Assembly: GCF_014836405.1 (NCBI RefSeq)
Contig: NZ_JACSQU010000003.1
Coordinates: 310,001-374,000 of the forward strand
Source of the DNA: Brevundimonas guildfordensis
GTDB taxonomy: Bacteria; Pseudomonadota; Alphaproteobacteria; Caulobacterales; Caulobacteraceae
Reading direction: 5' to 3'
Length of the DNA: 64,000 nucleotides
Positions 1 through 8,735 of the stretch are shown here, one piece after another. The notes beneath the pieces are model-generated. The model saw only the letters and a list, made by a program, of their open reading frames with translations. It was not told the origin of the DNA and searched no databases. Within the stretch, counting starts at the first letter, position 1. Each line of letters starts with the position of its first letter. The position numbers and the translations under genes are program-made.

Positions 1-130
1 GAACGAAGGCGCAGCCCGCCAGACGCAGCAGCTTGAAGCCAAAGCGGCTCGAGGCGGCCATATGCTCGAAATAGGTCTCGTCGACCTCACGCGGGTGGTC
101 GCGGAACAGACGATTGAAAGCGTTCGACAT
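1..130 (-). CDS. DUF6356-like small protein, C-terminus cut by window edge
   Basis: Only the first 43 codons are inside the window; the gene runs off the left end. The N-terminus reads MSNAFNRLFRDHPREVDETY, followed by a segment rich in F, L and G that looks like the start of a membrane-associated or amphipathic stretch. The pattern 'F..HP..V.E.YFEH' matches what I remember of the DUF6356 family of short alphaproteobacterial proteins of unknown function. The family call rests on this N-terminus alone. It is divergent from the downstream acyl-CoA dehydrogenase gene, with 160 bases between the starts. Confidence 0.5.
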   Translation of the reverse strand, partial: MSNAFNRLFRDHPREVDETYFEHMAASSRFGFKLLRLAGCAFV

Positions 131-290
131 GCACCCAGCCTTAGCGTGTTCGCGCCGATCCCTCTACCCGGCCGCCGCATTCTGGCCTAAACCCGCGCGA
201 GGAATAGAGGGCGCTTCGTCACGCCGCTTCAACCCCGCGTGAGAGGGAAGGGCGGGCGAATATTCCTTCTGAGACTCAAGAGGACGACAC

Positions 291-1496
291 ATGGCTGACG
301 GCAACACCGCTTCCGCACAGAAATCTTCGGGCCAGACGTTCCGCTGGGATGATCCTTTCGATCTGACCGGGCGGCTGACCGATGAGGAGCGGATGGTGCA
401 GGACGCCGCCCGGTCCTATGCGCGCGAGGCCCTGCTGCCGCGCGTGGTCGCCGCTTTCCGCGACGAGACGTTTGATCGCGCCATCATGACCGAGATGGGC
501 GAGATGGGCTTTCTGGGCGCCATGCTGCCGGAGCAGTACGGCGGCTCCGAAGCGTCGCATGTCGCCTATGGCCTGATCGCGCGCGAGATCGAGGCGATCG
601 ACAGCGGTTATCGCTCGGCCATGAGCGTGCAGTCGTCCCTGGCCATGTACCCGATCTACGCCTTCGGCTCTGACGCGCAGAAGGCCAAGTTCCTGCCCAA
701 GATGGCGGCGGGCGAACTGATCGGCTGCTTCGGCCTGACCGAGGCCGACGGCGGGTCGGATCCGGCCTCGATGAAGACCACGGCGGTCGCGGTCGACGGC
801 GGCTATCGCCTGAACGGCGGCAAATACTGGATCACCAACTCGCCCATCGCCGACCTGGCCATCGTCTGGGCCAAGCTGGACGGCAAGATCCGCGGCTTCA
901 TCGTCGAGCGCGACTTCGACGGCTTCACCACGGGCAAGATCGGCGACAAGCTGTCCCTGCGCGCCTCGGTGACGGGAGACATCGGCCTGAACGACGTCTT
1001 CGTGCCGGAGGCCAATCTTCTGCCGGGCGTCCAGGGCCTGCGAGGGCCGTTCTCGTGCCTGAACAAGGCGCGTTACGGCATCGCCTGGGGGGCCATGGGC
1101 GCCGCCGAGTTCTGCTTCCACGCCAGCCGCGACTATGTCGCCGAGCGCACCCTGTTCGGCCGCCCGCTGTCGGCGCGCCAGCTGGTGCAGAAGAAGCTGG
1201 CCGACATGCAGACCGAGATCTTCCTCGGCTTCGAGGGCGCCTACGCCCTGGGCCGCCTGCTGGACACCCGCGCCTGGGTCCCCGAGGCCATCAGCCTGAT
1301 GAAGCGCAACAACTGCGGCAAGGCGCTGGACGTCGCCCGCGTCGCTCGCGACATGCACGGCGGGGCCGGCATCACCGGCGAACTGCACGTCATGCGCCAC
1401 GCCATGAACCTGGAAACGGTCAATACCTACGAAGGCGCGCACGACGTCCACGCCCTGATTCTGGGCCGCGCCATCACCGGCGAGGCCGCCTTCTGA
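291..1496 (+). CDS. gcdH: Glutaryl-CoA dehydrogenase (acyl-CoA dehydrogenase family)
   Basis: A 401-residue flavoprotein expected to oxidise and decarboxylate glutaryl-CoA to crotonyl-CoA in lysine and tryptophan breakdown, passing electrons to ETF. The acyl-CoA dehydrogenase N domain, middle domain ([19 protein letters not shown], flavin contact region) and C-terminal helical domain are all present at family length. The C-terminal motif [20 protein letters not shown] contains the catalytic Glu in the YEG context and matches the glutaryl-CoA subgroup ([18 protein letters not shown]) better than generic acyl-CoA dehydrogenases. The ATG at 291 has a purine-rich GAGGAC seven bases upstream. It stands alone in its strand until the htrA-like gene 127 bases downstream; no operon partner for lysine catabolism is visible. 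Substrate is inferred from the motif. Confidence 0.9.
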   Translation: MADGNTASAQKSSGQTFRWDDPFDLTGRLTDEERMVQDAARSYAREALLPRVVAAFRDETFDRAIMTEMGEMGFLGAMLPEQYGGSEASHVAYGLIAREIEAIDSGYRSAMSVQSSLAMYPIYAFGSDAQKAKFLPKMAAGELIGCFGLTEADGGSDPASMKTTAVAVDGGYRLNGGKYWITNSPIADLAIVWAKLDGKIRGFIVERDFDGFTTGKIGDKLSLRASVTGDIGLNDVFVPEANLLPGVQGLRGPFSCLNKARYGIAWGAMGAAEFCFHASRDYVAERTLFGRPLSARQLVQKKLADMQTEIFLGFEGAYALGRLLDTRAWVPEAISLMKRNNCGKALDVARVARDMHGGAGITGELHVMRHAMNLETVNTYEGAHDVHALILGRAITGEAAF

Positions 1497-1623
1497 TCCA
1501 AGCGTTGCAGAAAACGCGCGGCGGGCCGATCCTTTGCCGTCGTCGCGCGTTTGTCTCGCCTGCGGGGCGGCGGCGGCCGCCTGTCCGTCGGTCCAATGCG
1601 GTCGGCGCGTGAAGGAAATCAGA

Positions 1624-2970
1624 ATGACCAAACACAGCCTGCTGGCCGGCGCCGCCCTCGCGATCTTCAGCTTTGGCGGCATGGCGCAGGCGGCGCCCGC
1701 GATGGTCGCCGGCGCGGCGGTGCAGTCTCCCGTCGCCGCCATGCCCTATGACGCCCGGCGCGGCGTCTTCACCTTCGCCGCCGGGCTGGAGGAAAGCCTG
1801 CCCGCCGTGGTGCAGGTGACGACCCTGGGCCAGTCTCGCGGTCCCAGCTCGGCGGGCAATCCCAAGCCCTCGCAGGGCGGATCGGGCGTCATCATCGATG
1901 CGCGCGAAGGCATCATCGTCACCAACCACCACGTCATCGAGAACGGCCAGAAATTCACGGTCGACCTGATCGACGGCCGCCTGTTCGACGCCACCCTGAT
2001 CGGCGCGGACAAGGCTACCGACATCGCCGTGCTGAAAATCGACGCCACAGGCCTGTCGCAGGTGACGACGGTGGATTCCGACACCCTGCGCAGCGGCGAC
2101 CTGGCGTTCGCCGTCGGTTATCCGCTGGGGCTGGACCAGACCCTGACGATGGGCGTCATCTCGGGCCTGAACCGCTCAGGCATGGGCGACGCCATCGAAG
2201 ACTATATCCAGACCGATGCGGCGGTGAACTCGGGCAACTCGGGCGGCCCGCTGCTGGACAGCCGGGGACGGCTGATCGGCATCAACACCGCCATCCTGTC
2301 GGGCGGCTTCGGCGGCGGCAACGACGGCATCGCCTTCGCCGTGCCGACGCGCATCATGATGTTCGTGGTCGACCAACTGCGCGCCTCGGGCGAGGTCAAG
2401 CGCGGCCGCGTCGGCCTGGGTCTGGGCTCGTTGACGGCCGAGCGGGCGCGCGAGATCGGGCTGAACATCGTGCGCGGGGCTGTGGTCTATGACGTCGAAC
2501 CAGGCTCCTCGGGCGAGAAGGCGGGGCTGAAGCCGGGCGACGTGCTGACCCGCATCCAGGGCCGTCCCGTGGCCAACGCCGGCTCGGTTCAGGCCACCGT
2601 CGGCATCGCCCAGGCCGGAACCCAGATGCCCGTCGTCTATCTGCGCGACGGCCGCGAGGCCTCGGCTCAGCTGACAGTCGAGCCCTCGGACCCGGCGGGG
2701 GTGCGTCTGGGCGCGCAGGCCGCCATCGCCCGCGGCTTGACCCTCCGGAATGCGGTGTCGGGTCCCGGCGTCCAAATCGCCGTGGTCGAGGCTGGCTCAT
2801 CGGCGGCGGCTGCTGGCTTTCAAGCCGGGGACGTGGTGGTTCAGGCTGGCGGCGTCGAGATCTCGGACATGAAGGACTTGGCGCAGCGCCTCCAGGCGGC
2901 AGGCGAGGCGGCCGTGCCGCTGATCATCCTGCGCGATCAGGAGCGGGTCGAGATCGACCTGCCCGCCTGA
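1624..2970 (+). CDS. degP: Periplasmic HtrA/Do-type serine protease with two PDZ domains
   Basis: A 448-residue exported trypsin-like protease for periplasmic protein quality control. A signal peptide spans about residues 1-23 (hydrophobic run, then AQA-AP cleavage site). The catalytic triad is visible: His103 in TNHHVIEN, Asp133 in ATDIAVLK and Ser206 in VNSGNSGGPLL. Two PDZ domains follow, around residues 265-350 and 365-448; both carry the G-based ligand loop. Length is typical for DegP/DegQ. I chose the ATG at 1624 because GAAGGA lies eight bases upstream and the signal peptide begins exactly there; an in-frame upstream start at 1534 would bury the signal peptide. DegP, DegQ and Do paralogues cannot be separated by eye, so the symbol is nominal. 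Confidence 0.85.
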   Translation: MTKHSLLAGAALAIFSFGGMAQAAPAMVAGAAVQSPVAAMPYDARRGVFTFAAGLEESLPAVVQVTTLGQSRGPSSAGNPKPSQGGSGVIIDAREGIIVTNHHVIENGQKFTVDLIDGRLFDATLIGADKATDIAVLKIDATGLSQVTTVDSDTLRSGDLAFAVGYPLGLDQTLTMGVISGLNRSGMGDAIEDYIQTDAAVNSGNSGGPLLDSRGRLIGINTAILSGGFGGGNDGIAFAVPTRIMMFVVDQLRASGEVKRGRVGLGLGSLTAERAREIGLNIVRGAVVYDVEPGSSGEKAGLKPGDVLTRIQGRPVANAGSVQATVGIAQAGTQMPVVYLRDGREASAQLTVEPSDPAGVRLGAQAAIARGLTLRNAVSGPGVQIAVVEAGSSAAAAGFQAGDVVVQAGGVEISDMKDLAQRLQAAGEAAVPLIILRDQERVEIDLPA

Positions 2971-3288
2971 TCAAGCGGCTCCATTACGGCGTCAAACTCG
3001 CCCACGCGGCCCAGCGTTGCGCGGGCGAAGTCTTGTGCAGCTGTGGGCGGCGCATAGCGAAACGCCCGCGCTGCTGGAGGGGGCAGGGCGGGCGTCGCTT
3101 GGAGGAAACATCGACCCGCCGAGGCCCTTTACACGGAAAAATCCGGGGGGCTGGGGGGGCTGTTCAGGATCCGGGACTTTTCCGGGCTCCGACGGGCCGA
3201 TGCTGCTTTTGTGAGCGCCCTTCCGGGCGGACGAAGGACCGAATGGGGGCGTTTTCGTGTCGTTTCGGATCCTGCTGATCGGTGAAGC
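2971..3288. other. 318-base intergenic region between convergent genes
   Basis: This gap lies between the 3' ends of the htrA-like gene and fabB. A perfect 8-base inverted repeat (3062-3069 with 3088-3095, ACGCCCGC and its complement) could end the htrA transcript, though no T-run follows. A second GC hairpin, CGCCC-TTC-CGGGCG, lies at about 3219-3233 and may serve fabB. Short open frames in it have no recognisable protein character. I see no tRNA, SRP RNA or tmRNA signature. Confidence 0.5.
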
Positions 3289-4518
3289 TTAGACCTTGGA
3301 CAGGATCAGCGAGGCGTTGGTGCCGCCGAAGCCGAAGCTGTTGGACATGACGTGCTTCAGTTCGCCGTCGTGGCGCTGGCGCAGGATCGGCATGCCCTCG
3401 AACTCAGGATCCAGGTTCTCGATGTGGGCGCTCTCGGCGGCGAAGCCGTGCTTCATCATCAGCAGGCAGTAGATGGCCTCCTGCGCGCCCGCCGCGCCCA
3501 GCGAGTGGCCCGTCAGCGACTTGGTCGAGGAGATCATCGGCAGGTCGTTGCCGAAGACGTTGCGCACGGCGCCCATCTCCTTGCTGTCGCCGACCGGCGT
3601 CGAGGTGCCGTGCGGGTTCAGGTAGTCGATCTTCGGATTGCCGGCCATGTCCAGCGCGATCTTCATGCAGCGCTCGGCGCCTTCGCCCGACGGGGCCACC
3701 ATGTCGTAGCCGTCCGAGTTGGCGCCGTAGCCGGTGACTTCGGCGTAGATGGTCGCGCCGCGCGCCACGGCGCGTTCGTACTCTTCCAGCACCACGATGC
3801 CTGCGCCGCCGGCGATGACGAAGCCGTCGCGGGCCGTGTCATAGGCGCGGCTGGCCTTGGCGGGCGTGTCGTTGAAGTTGGAGGACATGGCGCCCATGGC
3901 GTCGAACATGTTCGACATGGACCAGTCGATGTCTTCGCAGCCGCCGGCGAAGACCACGTCCTGCTTGCCCCAGGCGATCTGCTCGGCGGCCGCGCCGATG
4001 CAGTGGGCGCTGGTCGCGCAGGCCGAGCTGATCGAATAGTTGATGCCCTTCAGCTCGAACCAGGTGGCCAGAACGGCCGAGGGGCCGGACGCCATCGCCT
4101 TGGGCACGGCGAAGGGGCCGACGCGCTTGGGCGAGCCTTTTTCTACGGTGGTCTGGGCCGCCTGCAGGATGACCTGGGTCGAGGGGCCGCCCTCGCCGAC
4201 GATCAGGCCGATGCGATCGTCCTTGACCTCGTCGGCGCTCAGGCCGCTGTCCTTCAGGGCCTCCTCGAAGGCGATGTGCGCCCAGGCCGTGCCGTTGGCC
4301 AGGAAGCGCGCGGCGCGGCGGTCGACCAGCGGCGCCCAGTCCTCGGCCGTATGACCCAGGGCCGGCGGCGCCCAGACCTGGGAGCGGAAGCCGTATTTGG
4401 CGTGGTCGGGGGCGAGCTGGACGCCCGACTTGGCGTTGCGCAGCGAGGCCGCGACCTCGTCCTGGCCGGTGCCGATGGAAGAGACGATGCCCAGTCCGGT
4501 GACGACGACACGCCGCAT
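3289..4518 (-). CDS. fabB: 3-oxoacyl-ACP synthase I
   Basis: A 409-residue condensing enzyme of type II fatty-acid synthesis, needed with FabA for unsaturated fatty acids. The catalytic triad is complete: Cys167 in [11 protein letters not shown], His303 in [11 protein letters not shown] and His338 in [12 protein letters not shown], with Lys333 in the KSLTGH motif. Glycine-rich C-terminal FGFGGTNAS is present. The start [10 protein letters not shown] is where the family begins; an upstream in-frame Met would add 19 non-conserved residues. It lies 63 bases downstream of fabA on the same strand and is almost certainly cotranscribed. FabB rather than FabF is supported by the fabA neighbour and by the overall length. 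Confidence 0.95.
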   Translation of the reverse strand: MRRVVVTGLGIVSSIGTGQDEVAASLRNAKSGVQLAPDHAKYGFRSQVWAPPALGHTAEDWAPLVDRRAARFLANGTAWAHIAFEEALKDSGLSADEVKDDRIGLIVGEGGPSTQVILQAAQTTVEKGSPKRVGPFAVPKAMASGPSAVLATWFELKGINYSISSACATSAHCIGAAAEQIAWGKQDVVFAGGCEDIDWSMSNMFDAMGAMSSNFNDTPAKASRAYDTARDGFVIAGGAGIVVLEEYERAVARGATIYAEVTGYGANSDGYDMVAPSGEGAERCMKIALDMAGNPKIDYLNPHGTSTPVGDSKEMGAVRNVFGNDLPMISSTKSLTGHSLGAAGAQEAIYCLLMMKHGFAAESAHIENLDPEFEGMPILRQRHDGELKHVMSNSFGFGGTNASLILSKV

Positions 4519-4581
4519 GGTGTTTCCAATCCTACAAAGTCTGCGGATGCCGCGTAGGCCGCGGCTGTCCATCAAGTGGGG

Positions 4582-5124
4582 TCAGGCGGCGCTCGGTTCC
4601 ACCGTAGCCGCGCCGCCGAACAGGCCGACGCGCATATCGGCGCAAGTATAGATGACCTCGCCGTCCGCTTCGAGCACGCCGTCCGCGATGCCCATGACCA
4701 GCTTGCGGTTGATGACGCGCTTGAGGTGGACCTTGTAAACCACCTTCTTGACGTCCGGGGTCACCTGGCCGGTAAATTTGACCTCGCCGACGCCCAGCGC
4801 CCGACCTTTGCCGGGGCCGCCGATCCAGCCGAGGTAGAAGCCGACCAGCTGCCACATGGCGTCCAGGCCGAGGCACCCCGGCATGACCGGATCGCCGATG
4901 AAGTGGCACTGGAAGAACCAGAGGTCCGGGTTGATGTCGAGTTCGGCCTCGACATAGCCCTTGCCGTAGTCGCCGCCGTCGGCGCTGATGGTCTTGATGC
5001 GGTCGAACATCAGCATGGGCGGCGCGGGCAGCTGGGCGTTGCCCGGGCCGAACAGTTCGCCCCGGCCCGAGGCCAGCAGGCCTTCGTGATCGAACGACGA
5101 CGGATATTGCGACGACTGGCTCAA
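4582..5124 (-). CDS. fabA: 3-hydroxydecanoyl-ACP dehydratase/isomerase
   Basis: A 180-residue hotdog-fold enzyme that dehydrates 3-hydroxyacyl-ACP and isomerises trans-2-decenoyl-ACP to cis-3, the branch point to unsaturated fatty acids. Both catalytic residues are visible in the signature [20 protein letters not shown]: His74 and Asp88. Length and signature are those of FabA rather than FabZ, since FabZ is shorter and carries Glu in place of Asp. First gene of the fabA-fabB operon. The 80 bases upstream of the start, before the end of the next minus-strand gene, should hold its promoter, although read-through from the SH3 gene is possible. Confidence 0.96.
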   Translation of the reverse strand: MSQSSQYPSSFDHEGLLASGRGELFGPGNAQLPAPPMLMFDRIKTISADGGDYGKGYVEAELDINPDLWFFQCHFIGDPVMPGCLGLDAMWQLVGFYLGWIGGPGKGRALGVGEVKFTGQVTPDVKKVVYKVHLKRVINRKLVMGIADGVLEADGEVIYTCADMRVGLFGGAATVEPSAA

Positions 5125-5204
5125 GGGTGATCAGCTCCGAAAGGTGTTGCTGGCGGGTTACACGACCCAGAGGCCGCGCTCAACCATGCCGTCACTATAT
5201 GAGA

Positions 5205-5777
5205 TCAGGAGGCGCGGCCGGTTCCGGCGGGACGGGCGGCGTTGCATAGGGCGCGTTCCTGGGCGCCGAAGACGGCCCGTTGCTGCACCCAGCCGCGCAG
5301 CTTGCGCGCTCTTACGCGGCACCAGCCGTCCTCGCACTCGTCCAGCGACACCAGGGCGCGCGGCGACAGCAGGGCGCGGACCGAAGCGGTTTCGGAACGG
5401 CCAGAGCGGATGGGCACAGGCTCGTCCGAACGGTTGAACACGCTGCGACGGCCCGAGGCGACGGTGCGGTGGATCCAGGCCACGGCGCCGTCCGGATCGC
5501 AGATTTTTCGCCACTCGCGCGTCTCGGCGATCACCTGCACCGGCAGGCCGGCGGCGCGGTATTCCCACAGAATGCGGTAATCGAGGCCCGGTCCTTGACG
5601 CGCCCGCACCTGCGAGGATTTCAGCGTCACCCAGCGCGGCACTTCCAGCCCTGTCGGGGTCGGGCGGCCGTCCGGCATGGTGGCGCCCGCCGACAGCAGG
5701 ACGCCGGTCATCAGGACAGCGGCGAGGGCCGCGACGCGAGGCGCCCTTTTGAACCTGACCGCAGCTTTGCTAGACAC
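5205..5777 (-). CDS. Secreted bacterial SH3-domain protein
   Basis: A 190-residue protein with an N-terminal signal anchor (about residues 12-32, AALAAVLMTGVLLSAGA). Two SH3-like repeats follow: one around residues 48-105 with the signature LKSSQVRARQGPGLDYRI and WRKI...GAVAWIHRT, and a weaker one around residues 115-170 ending with DGWCRVRARKLRGWVQQ. Such SH3_3/SH3_4 modules occur in periplasmic proteins that bind peptidoglycan or partner proteins. No enzymatic domain is present. It lies upstream of fabA on the same strand with 80 bases between, and is divergent from the 2-hydroxyacid dehydrogenase with a 53-base gap that must hold both promoters. Confidence 0.8.
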   Translation of the reverse strand: MSSKAAVRFKRAPRVAALAAVLMTGVLLSAGATMPDGRPTPTGLEVPRWVTLKSSQVRARQGPGLDYRILWEYRAAGLPVQVIAETREWRKICDPDGAVAWIHRTVASGRRSVFNRSDEPVPIRSGRSETASVRALLSPRALVSLDECEDGWCRVRARKLRGWVQQRAVFGAQERALCNAARPAGTGRAS

Positions 5778-5830
5778 CGAATATCGACCCGTTCCGAACG
5801 GGCGCCGCCCGTGGAAAACCCAGGTCTCCT

Positions 5831-6817
5831 ATGTCCGCTCGCAAGCTTAAGGTCGTATTAACCAGACGCCTGCCTGACGCCGTCGAAACACGGATGCGCG
5901 AACTTTTCGACGCTGAGCTGAACCTGACCGACCGACCGATGTCGCGCGACGAACTGGCCGCCGTTCTTCAGCGGGCCGAGGTCCTGGTCCCGACCATCAC
6001 CGATCGACTGGACGCCGAGCTGATCGCCGGGGCGGGCGAGCAGCTGAAGATGATCGCCAACTTCGGCGCGGGCGTGGACCACATTGACATCGACGCCGCT
6101 GTGGGGCGCGGGATCATCGTCACCAATACGCCGGGGGTCCTGACCGAGGACACCGCCGACCTGGGTATGAGCCTGATCCTGGCGGTCAGCCGCCGCATCG
6201 TCGAGGGCGCCGCCGTCGTCGAGGCCGGGCGCTTCGAGGGCTGGAGCCCGACCTGGATGTGCGGCCGCAAACTGTGGGGCAAGCGTCTGGGCATCGTCGG
6301 CATGGGCCGCATCGGCCAGGCCCTGGCCCGCCGCGCCAAGGCCTTCGGCATGCAGGTCCACTATCACAACCGCAAGCCGGTCCCCGAAATGATCGCCGAG
6401 GAGCTGGGCGCGACCTGGTGGGACGATCTGGACCAGATGCTGGCGCGGATGGACGTCATCTCGCTGAACTGCCCTGCGACGAAGGAGACGCATCATCTGC
6501 TGTCGGCCGAGCGCCTGGCCCGTCTTCAACCGCACGCCATCGTGGTCAATACGGCGCGCGGCGAACTGATCGACGAGGCGGCCCTGGTCGAGGCGCTGGA
6601 CCGCCGCGCCCTGTTCGGCGTCGGTCTGGACGTGTTCGAGCACGAGCCGAAGGTCCATCCCGGTCTGATCGGCCGCCCGAACGTGGTGCTGCTGCCTCAC
6701 CTGGGCTCGGCCACCATCGAGGCGCGCCAGGACATGGGCGACCGGGTCATCGCCAACATCATGACCTATCAGAACGGCCACCGCTCGCCGGACCGCGTCA
6801 TCCCGGCGATGCTTTAA
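5831..6817 (+). CDS. D-2-hydroxyacid dehydrogenase (glyoxylate/hydroxypyruvate reductase type)
   Basis: A 328-residue NAD(P)-dependent reductase of 2-oxoacids. The Rossmann signature VGMGRIGQALARRAKAFGM is at about residues 156-174. The catalytic Arg is in NTARGELIDEAALV, the Glu in the FEHEPKVHP segment and the His in LLPHLGSAT. The motif set and length match the GyaR/GrhA branch (glyoxylate reductase or D-glycerate dehydrogenase) rather than SerA, which is longer and carries an ACT domain. The substrate cannot be fixed from sequence. The last four bases overlap the end of the convergent moeB-like gene. Confidence 0.88.
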   Translation: MSARKLKVVLTRRLPDAVETRMRELFDAELNLTDRPMSRDELAAVLQRAEVLVPTITDRLDAELIAGAGEQLKMIANFGAGVDHIDIDAAVGRGIIVTNTPGVLTEDTADLGMSLILAVSRRIVEGAAVVEAGRFEGWSPTWMCGRKLWGKRLGIVGMGRIGQALARRAKAFGMQVHYHNRKPVPEMIAEELGATWWDDLDQMLARMDVISLNCPATKETHHLLSAERLARLQPHAIVVNTARGELIDEAALVEALDRRALFGVGLDVFEHEPKVHPGLIGRPNVVLLPHLGSATIEARQDMGDRVIANIMTYQNGHRSPDRVIPAML

Positions 6818-7590
6818 GCGTGAGCTGACGCGCACACCGGGCAGGCGGGGTCGGCGGCGATCTTCGCCACCCGGCTGGTTCCGGCCAGACCGTCGTAGAG
6901 CATCAGACGGCCGGTCAGCGGTTCGCCCGCGCCGGTGATCAGCTTGATCGCCTCCAGCGCCGCCATGGCGCCGATGACGCCGGCCAGGGCGCCGACCACG
7001 CCGACGCGGGCGCAGGTCTCGGCGTCGGGCGGAACCTCGGGCACCAGGCACTGATAGCAGGGACGCCCCTCGAACACCGACACCTGCCCCGACCAGCGGC
7101 CCAGGGCGCCAGACACCAGCGGCTTGCCCGCCGCCACGCAGGCGGCGTTGACGGCCAGACGCGTCTCGAAGTCGTCGGTGCCGTCCAGCGCCAGGTCGAA
7201 GTCCTGCATCAGGGCCGCTGCGCTGTCCGGCGTGATGCGCTGGTTGAACGACTGGACCGTGACGTGCGGGTTCAAGGCGTTGAGGCGTTCGGCGCCCGCC
7301 TCGACCTTGGCGCGGTCGGGGTCGTCGGCCGTGAAGGCGATCTGGCGCTGCAGGTTCGACAGGGCCACCGTGTCGTCGTCGATCAGCCCCAGCGTCCCCA
7401 CCCCTGCGGCGGCCAGATAGAGGGCGGCCGGATTGCCCACTCCGCCCATGCCGACGATCAGCACGCGGGCGCGCTTCAGCGCCTGCTGGCCGGGGCCGCC
7501 GATCTCGGACAGCACCAGCTGGCGGGCGTAACGCTCGACCTCTCCGTCGGAAAAGCGAACCGGGGCGGCGGGGGCGGAAGGCTGGGTCAC
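6814..7590 (-). CDS. moeB: HesA/MoeB/ThiF family adenylyltransferase (E1-like)
   Basis: A 258-residue ATP-dependent enzyme that adenylates the C-terminal Gly-Gly of a ubiquitin-like sulfur carrier, either MoaD for molybdopterin or ThiS for thiamine. Visible features are the RYARQLVLSEIG start of the family, the nucleotide loop VGMGGVGNPAALYL, the SNLQRQ motif, the DGTDDFETR Asp that binds Mg-ATP, and two zinc Cys pairs, CYQC and CPVC (the last at residues 250-253). There is no C-terminal rhodanese domain, unlike long MoeZ proteins. I placed the start at the GTG at 7590, where family similarity begins; the in-frame extension upstream has no family character. Its carrier partner is not in the window, so MoeB versus ThiF is open. 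Confidence 0.8.
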   Translation of the reverse strand: MTQPSAPAAPVRFSDGEVERYARQLVLSEIGGPGQQALKRARVLIVGMGGVGNPAALYLAAAGVGTLGLIDDDTVALSNLQRQIAFTADDPDRAKVEAGAERLNALNPHVTVQSFNQRITPDSAAALMQDFDLALDGTDDFETRLAVNAACVAAGKPLVSGALGRWSGQVSVFEGRPCYQCLVPEVPPDAETCARVGVVGALAGVIGAMAALEAIKLITGAGEPLTGRLMLYDGLAGTSRVAKIAADPACPVCASAHA

Positions 7591-7622
7591 GCCGGACTGT
7601 CTAGCGCAGTCCGGCCGATGCG

Positions 7623-8033
7623 TCAGGCGGGAACCGCAAGGGCCTGGGAGGCGCTGACCAGCAAGGCCTCGGCCTGGGCTGCGCTCAGTTGGTCCAGCGA
7701 GGGCCGGCTCATGTGCGGCCAGACGGGCCGAGGCATCTCGACCAGCGTCATCGGCCACTCCTCGAACAGGCGGGCGGCGGCGTCCTGATCCGACAGCAGG
7801 CGGATGTTCTCATGGCGAGGGTCGGCGCGCAGCCGGTCCATCAGCCGATCCACATCGGCGCGGCGTCCTTCGATAGCCTGAAGAAAGCGGCCGTCGTGGC
7901 GCATCAGCACCCCTGTGATGCGGTCTCTGCGATTGTTTCTGATCGAGGCGCCCAGGATTTCGGCGAGAACCAGCAGACTCGTCGCGGCCTCGCCGACGGC
8001 GTCGCTGACGTAGATGGCGCGGTGCAAAGGCAA
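7623..8033 (-). CDS. BLUF-domain blue-light sensor
   Basis: A short FAD-binding blue-light photoreceptor of about 136 residues. The BLUF core is clear: the HRAIYVSD strand with the conserved Tyr, the NNRRDRITGVLMRHDG segment with the flavin-binding Asn, and FLQAIEG with the conserved Gln that rearranges its hydrogen bond on illumination. A C-terminal helical tail follows; there is no effector domain, so it is likely a stand-alone BLUF acting by protein contact. No ATG lies near the domain start. The TTG at 8033 (or the one at 8027) gives a normal-length BLUF protein but has only a weak ribosome site, so the 5' end is uncertain. It is divergent from hslV. Confidence 0.78.
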   Translation of the reverse strand: MPLHRAIYVSDAVGEAATSLLVLAEILGASIRNNRRDRITGVLMRHDGRFLQAIEGRRADVDRLMDRLRADPRHENIRLLSDQDAAARLFEEWPMTLVEMPRPVWPHMSRPSLDQLSAAQAEALLVSASQALAVPA

Positions 8034-8177
8034 GAAGAACTCGAAAGAAAACGCGTACGGGGAGCGGCTCCTGTCATGCAAGCGCGCCAGAGGCAAGCTA
8101 AGCCATGAACGCCCGAACGATCCCTGCGGCGCAGGACCGTCTTGCGGCGGCGCCGGTTCCTCGCCATCTGACCCGCC

Positions 8178-8735
8178 ATGAACACCACCGCTTCCAACTT
8201 TCCAGACTGGCACGGCACCACCATCCTGGCGGTGCGCAAGAACGGCCGCACCGTCATCGCCGGCGACGGCCAGGTCTCGATGGGGCCGACCATCGTCAAG
8301 GGCGCCGCGCGCAAGGTGCGCACCCTGGCGAACGGCAAGGTGCTGGCGGGCTTCGCCGGCGCCACGGCCGACGCCCTGACCCTGATCGAGCGGCTGGAGG
8401 CCAAGCTGGAGCAGTATCCCGACCAGTTGGCCCGCGCCTGCGTCGAACTGGCCAAGGACTGGCGCACAGACCGTTACCTGCGCCGGCTGGAGGCCATGCT
8501 GCTGGTCGCCGACAAGGACACCATTCTGACGGTCACCGGCGTCGGCGACGTGCTGGAGCCGGAACACGGCGTGGCCGCTGTCGGCTCTGGGGGCAACTAC
8601 GCCCTGGCCGCCGCCCGCGCCCTGATCGACGAGAACACCGAGCTGGACGCAGAACAGATCGCCCGCAAGGCCATGAAGATCGCCGCCGACATCTGCGTCT
8701 ACACCAACGGCAATCTCACGGTGGAAAGCCTGTAA
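8178..8735 (+). CDS. hslV: ATP-dependent protease subunit HslV
   Basis: A 185-residue proteasome-like peptidase of the HslUV (ClpYQ) heat-shock protease. The N-terminal Thr nucleophile, exposed after processing, is Thr14 in [18 protein letters not shown] and the [14 protein letters not shown] segments are typical. The catalytic Lys sits in ARKVRT. It is the first gene of an operon with hslU: the TAA stop of hslV shares its last base with the ATG of hslU (TAATG), which implies translational coupling. No clear sigma-32 promoter could be picked out in the 144 bases to the divergent BLUF gene. Confidence 0.97.
   Translation: MNTTASNFPDWHGTTILAVRKNGRTVIAGDGQVSMGPTIVKGAARKVRTLANGKVLAGFAGATADALTLIERLEAKLEQYPDQLARACVELAKDWRTDRYLRRLEAMLLVADKDTILTVTGVGDVLEPEHGVAAVGSGGNYALAAARALIDENTELDAEQIARKAMKIAADICVYTNGNLTVESL

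Noticed and set aside
276..1742. Long open frames antisense or out of frame to almost every gene, for example opposite the glutaryl-CoA dehydrogenase
   Set aside because: At this GC content stop codons are rare in every frame. These translations are Arg/Ala/Gly/His-rich and have no family motifs, while the other frame encodes a recognised protein.
2971..3288. SRP RNA (ffs) or tmRNA in the gap after the htrA-like gene
   Set aside because: The conserved SRP loop (GGAAG...AGCAGCC context) and the tmRNA ends are not present on either strand.
8105..8734. A longer HslU with an N-terminal extension through hslV
   Set aside because: The extension is an out-of-frame reading of hslV. HslU begins at [10 protein letters not shown] with a TAATG overlap, its normal start.
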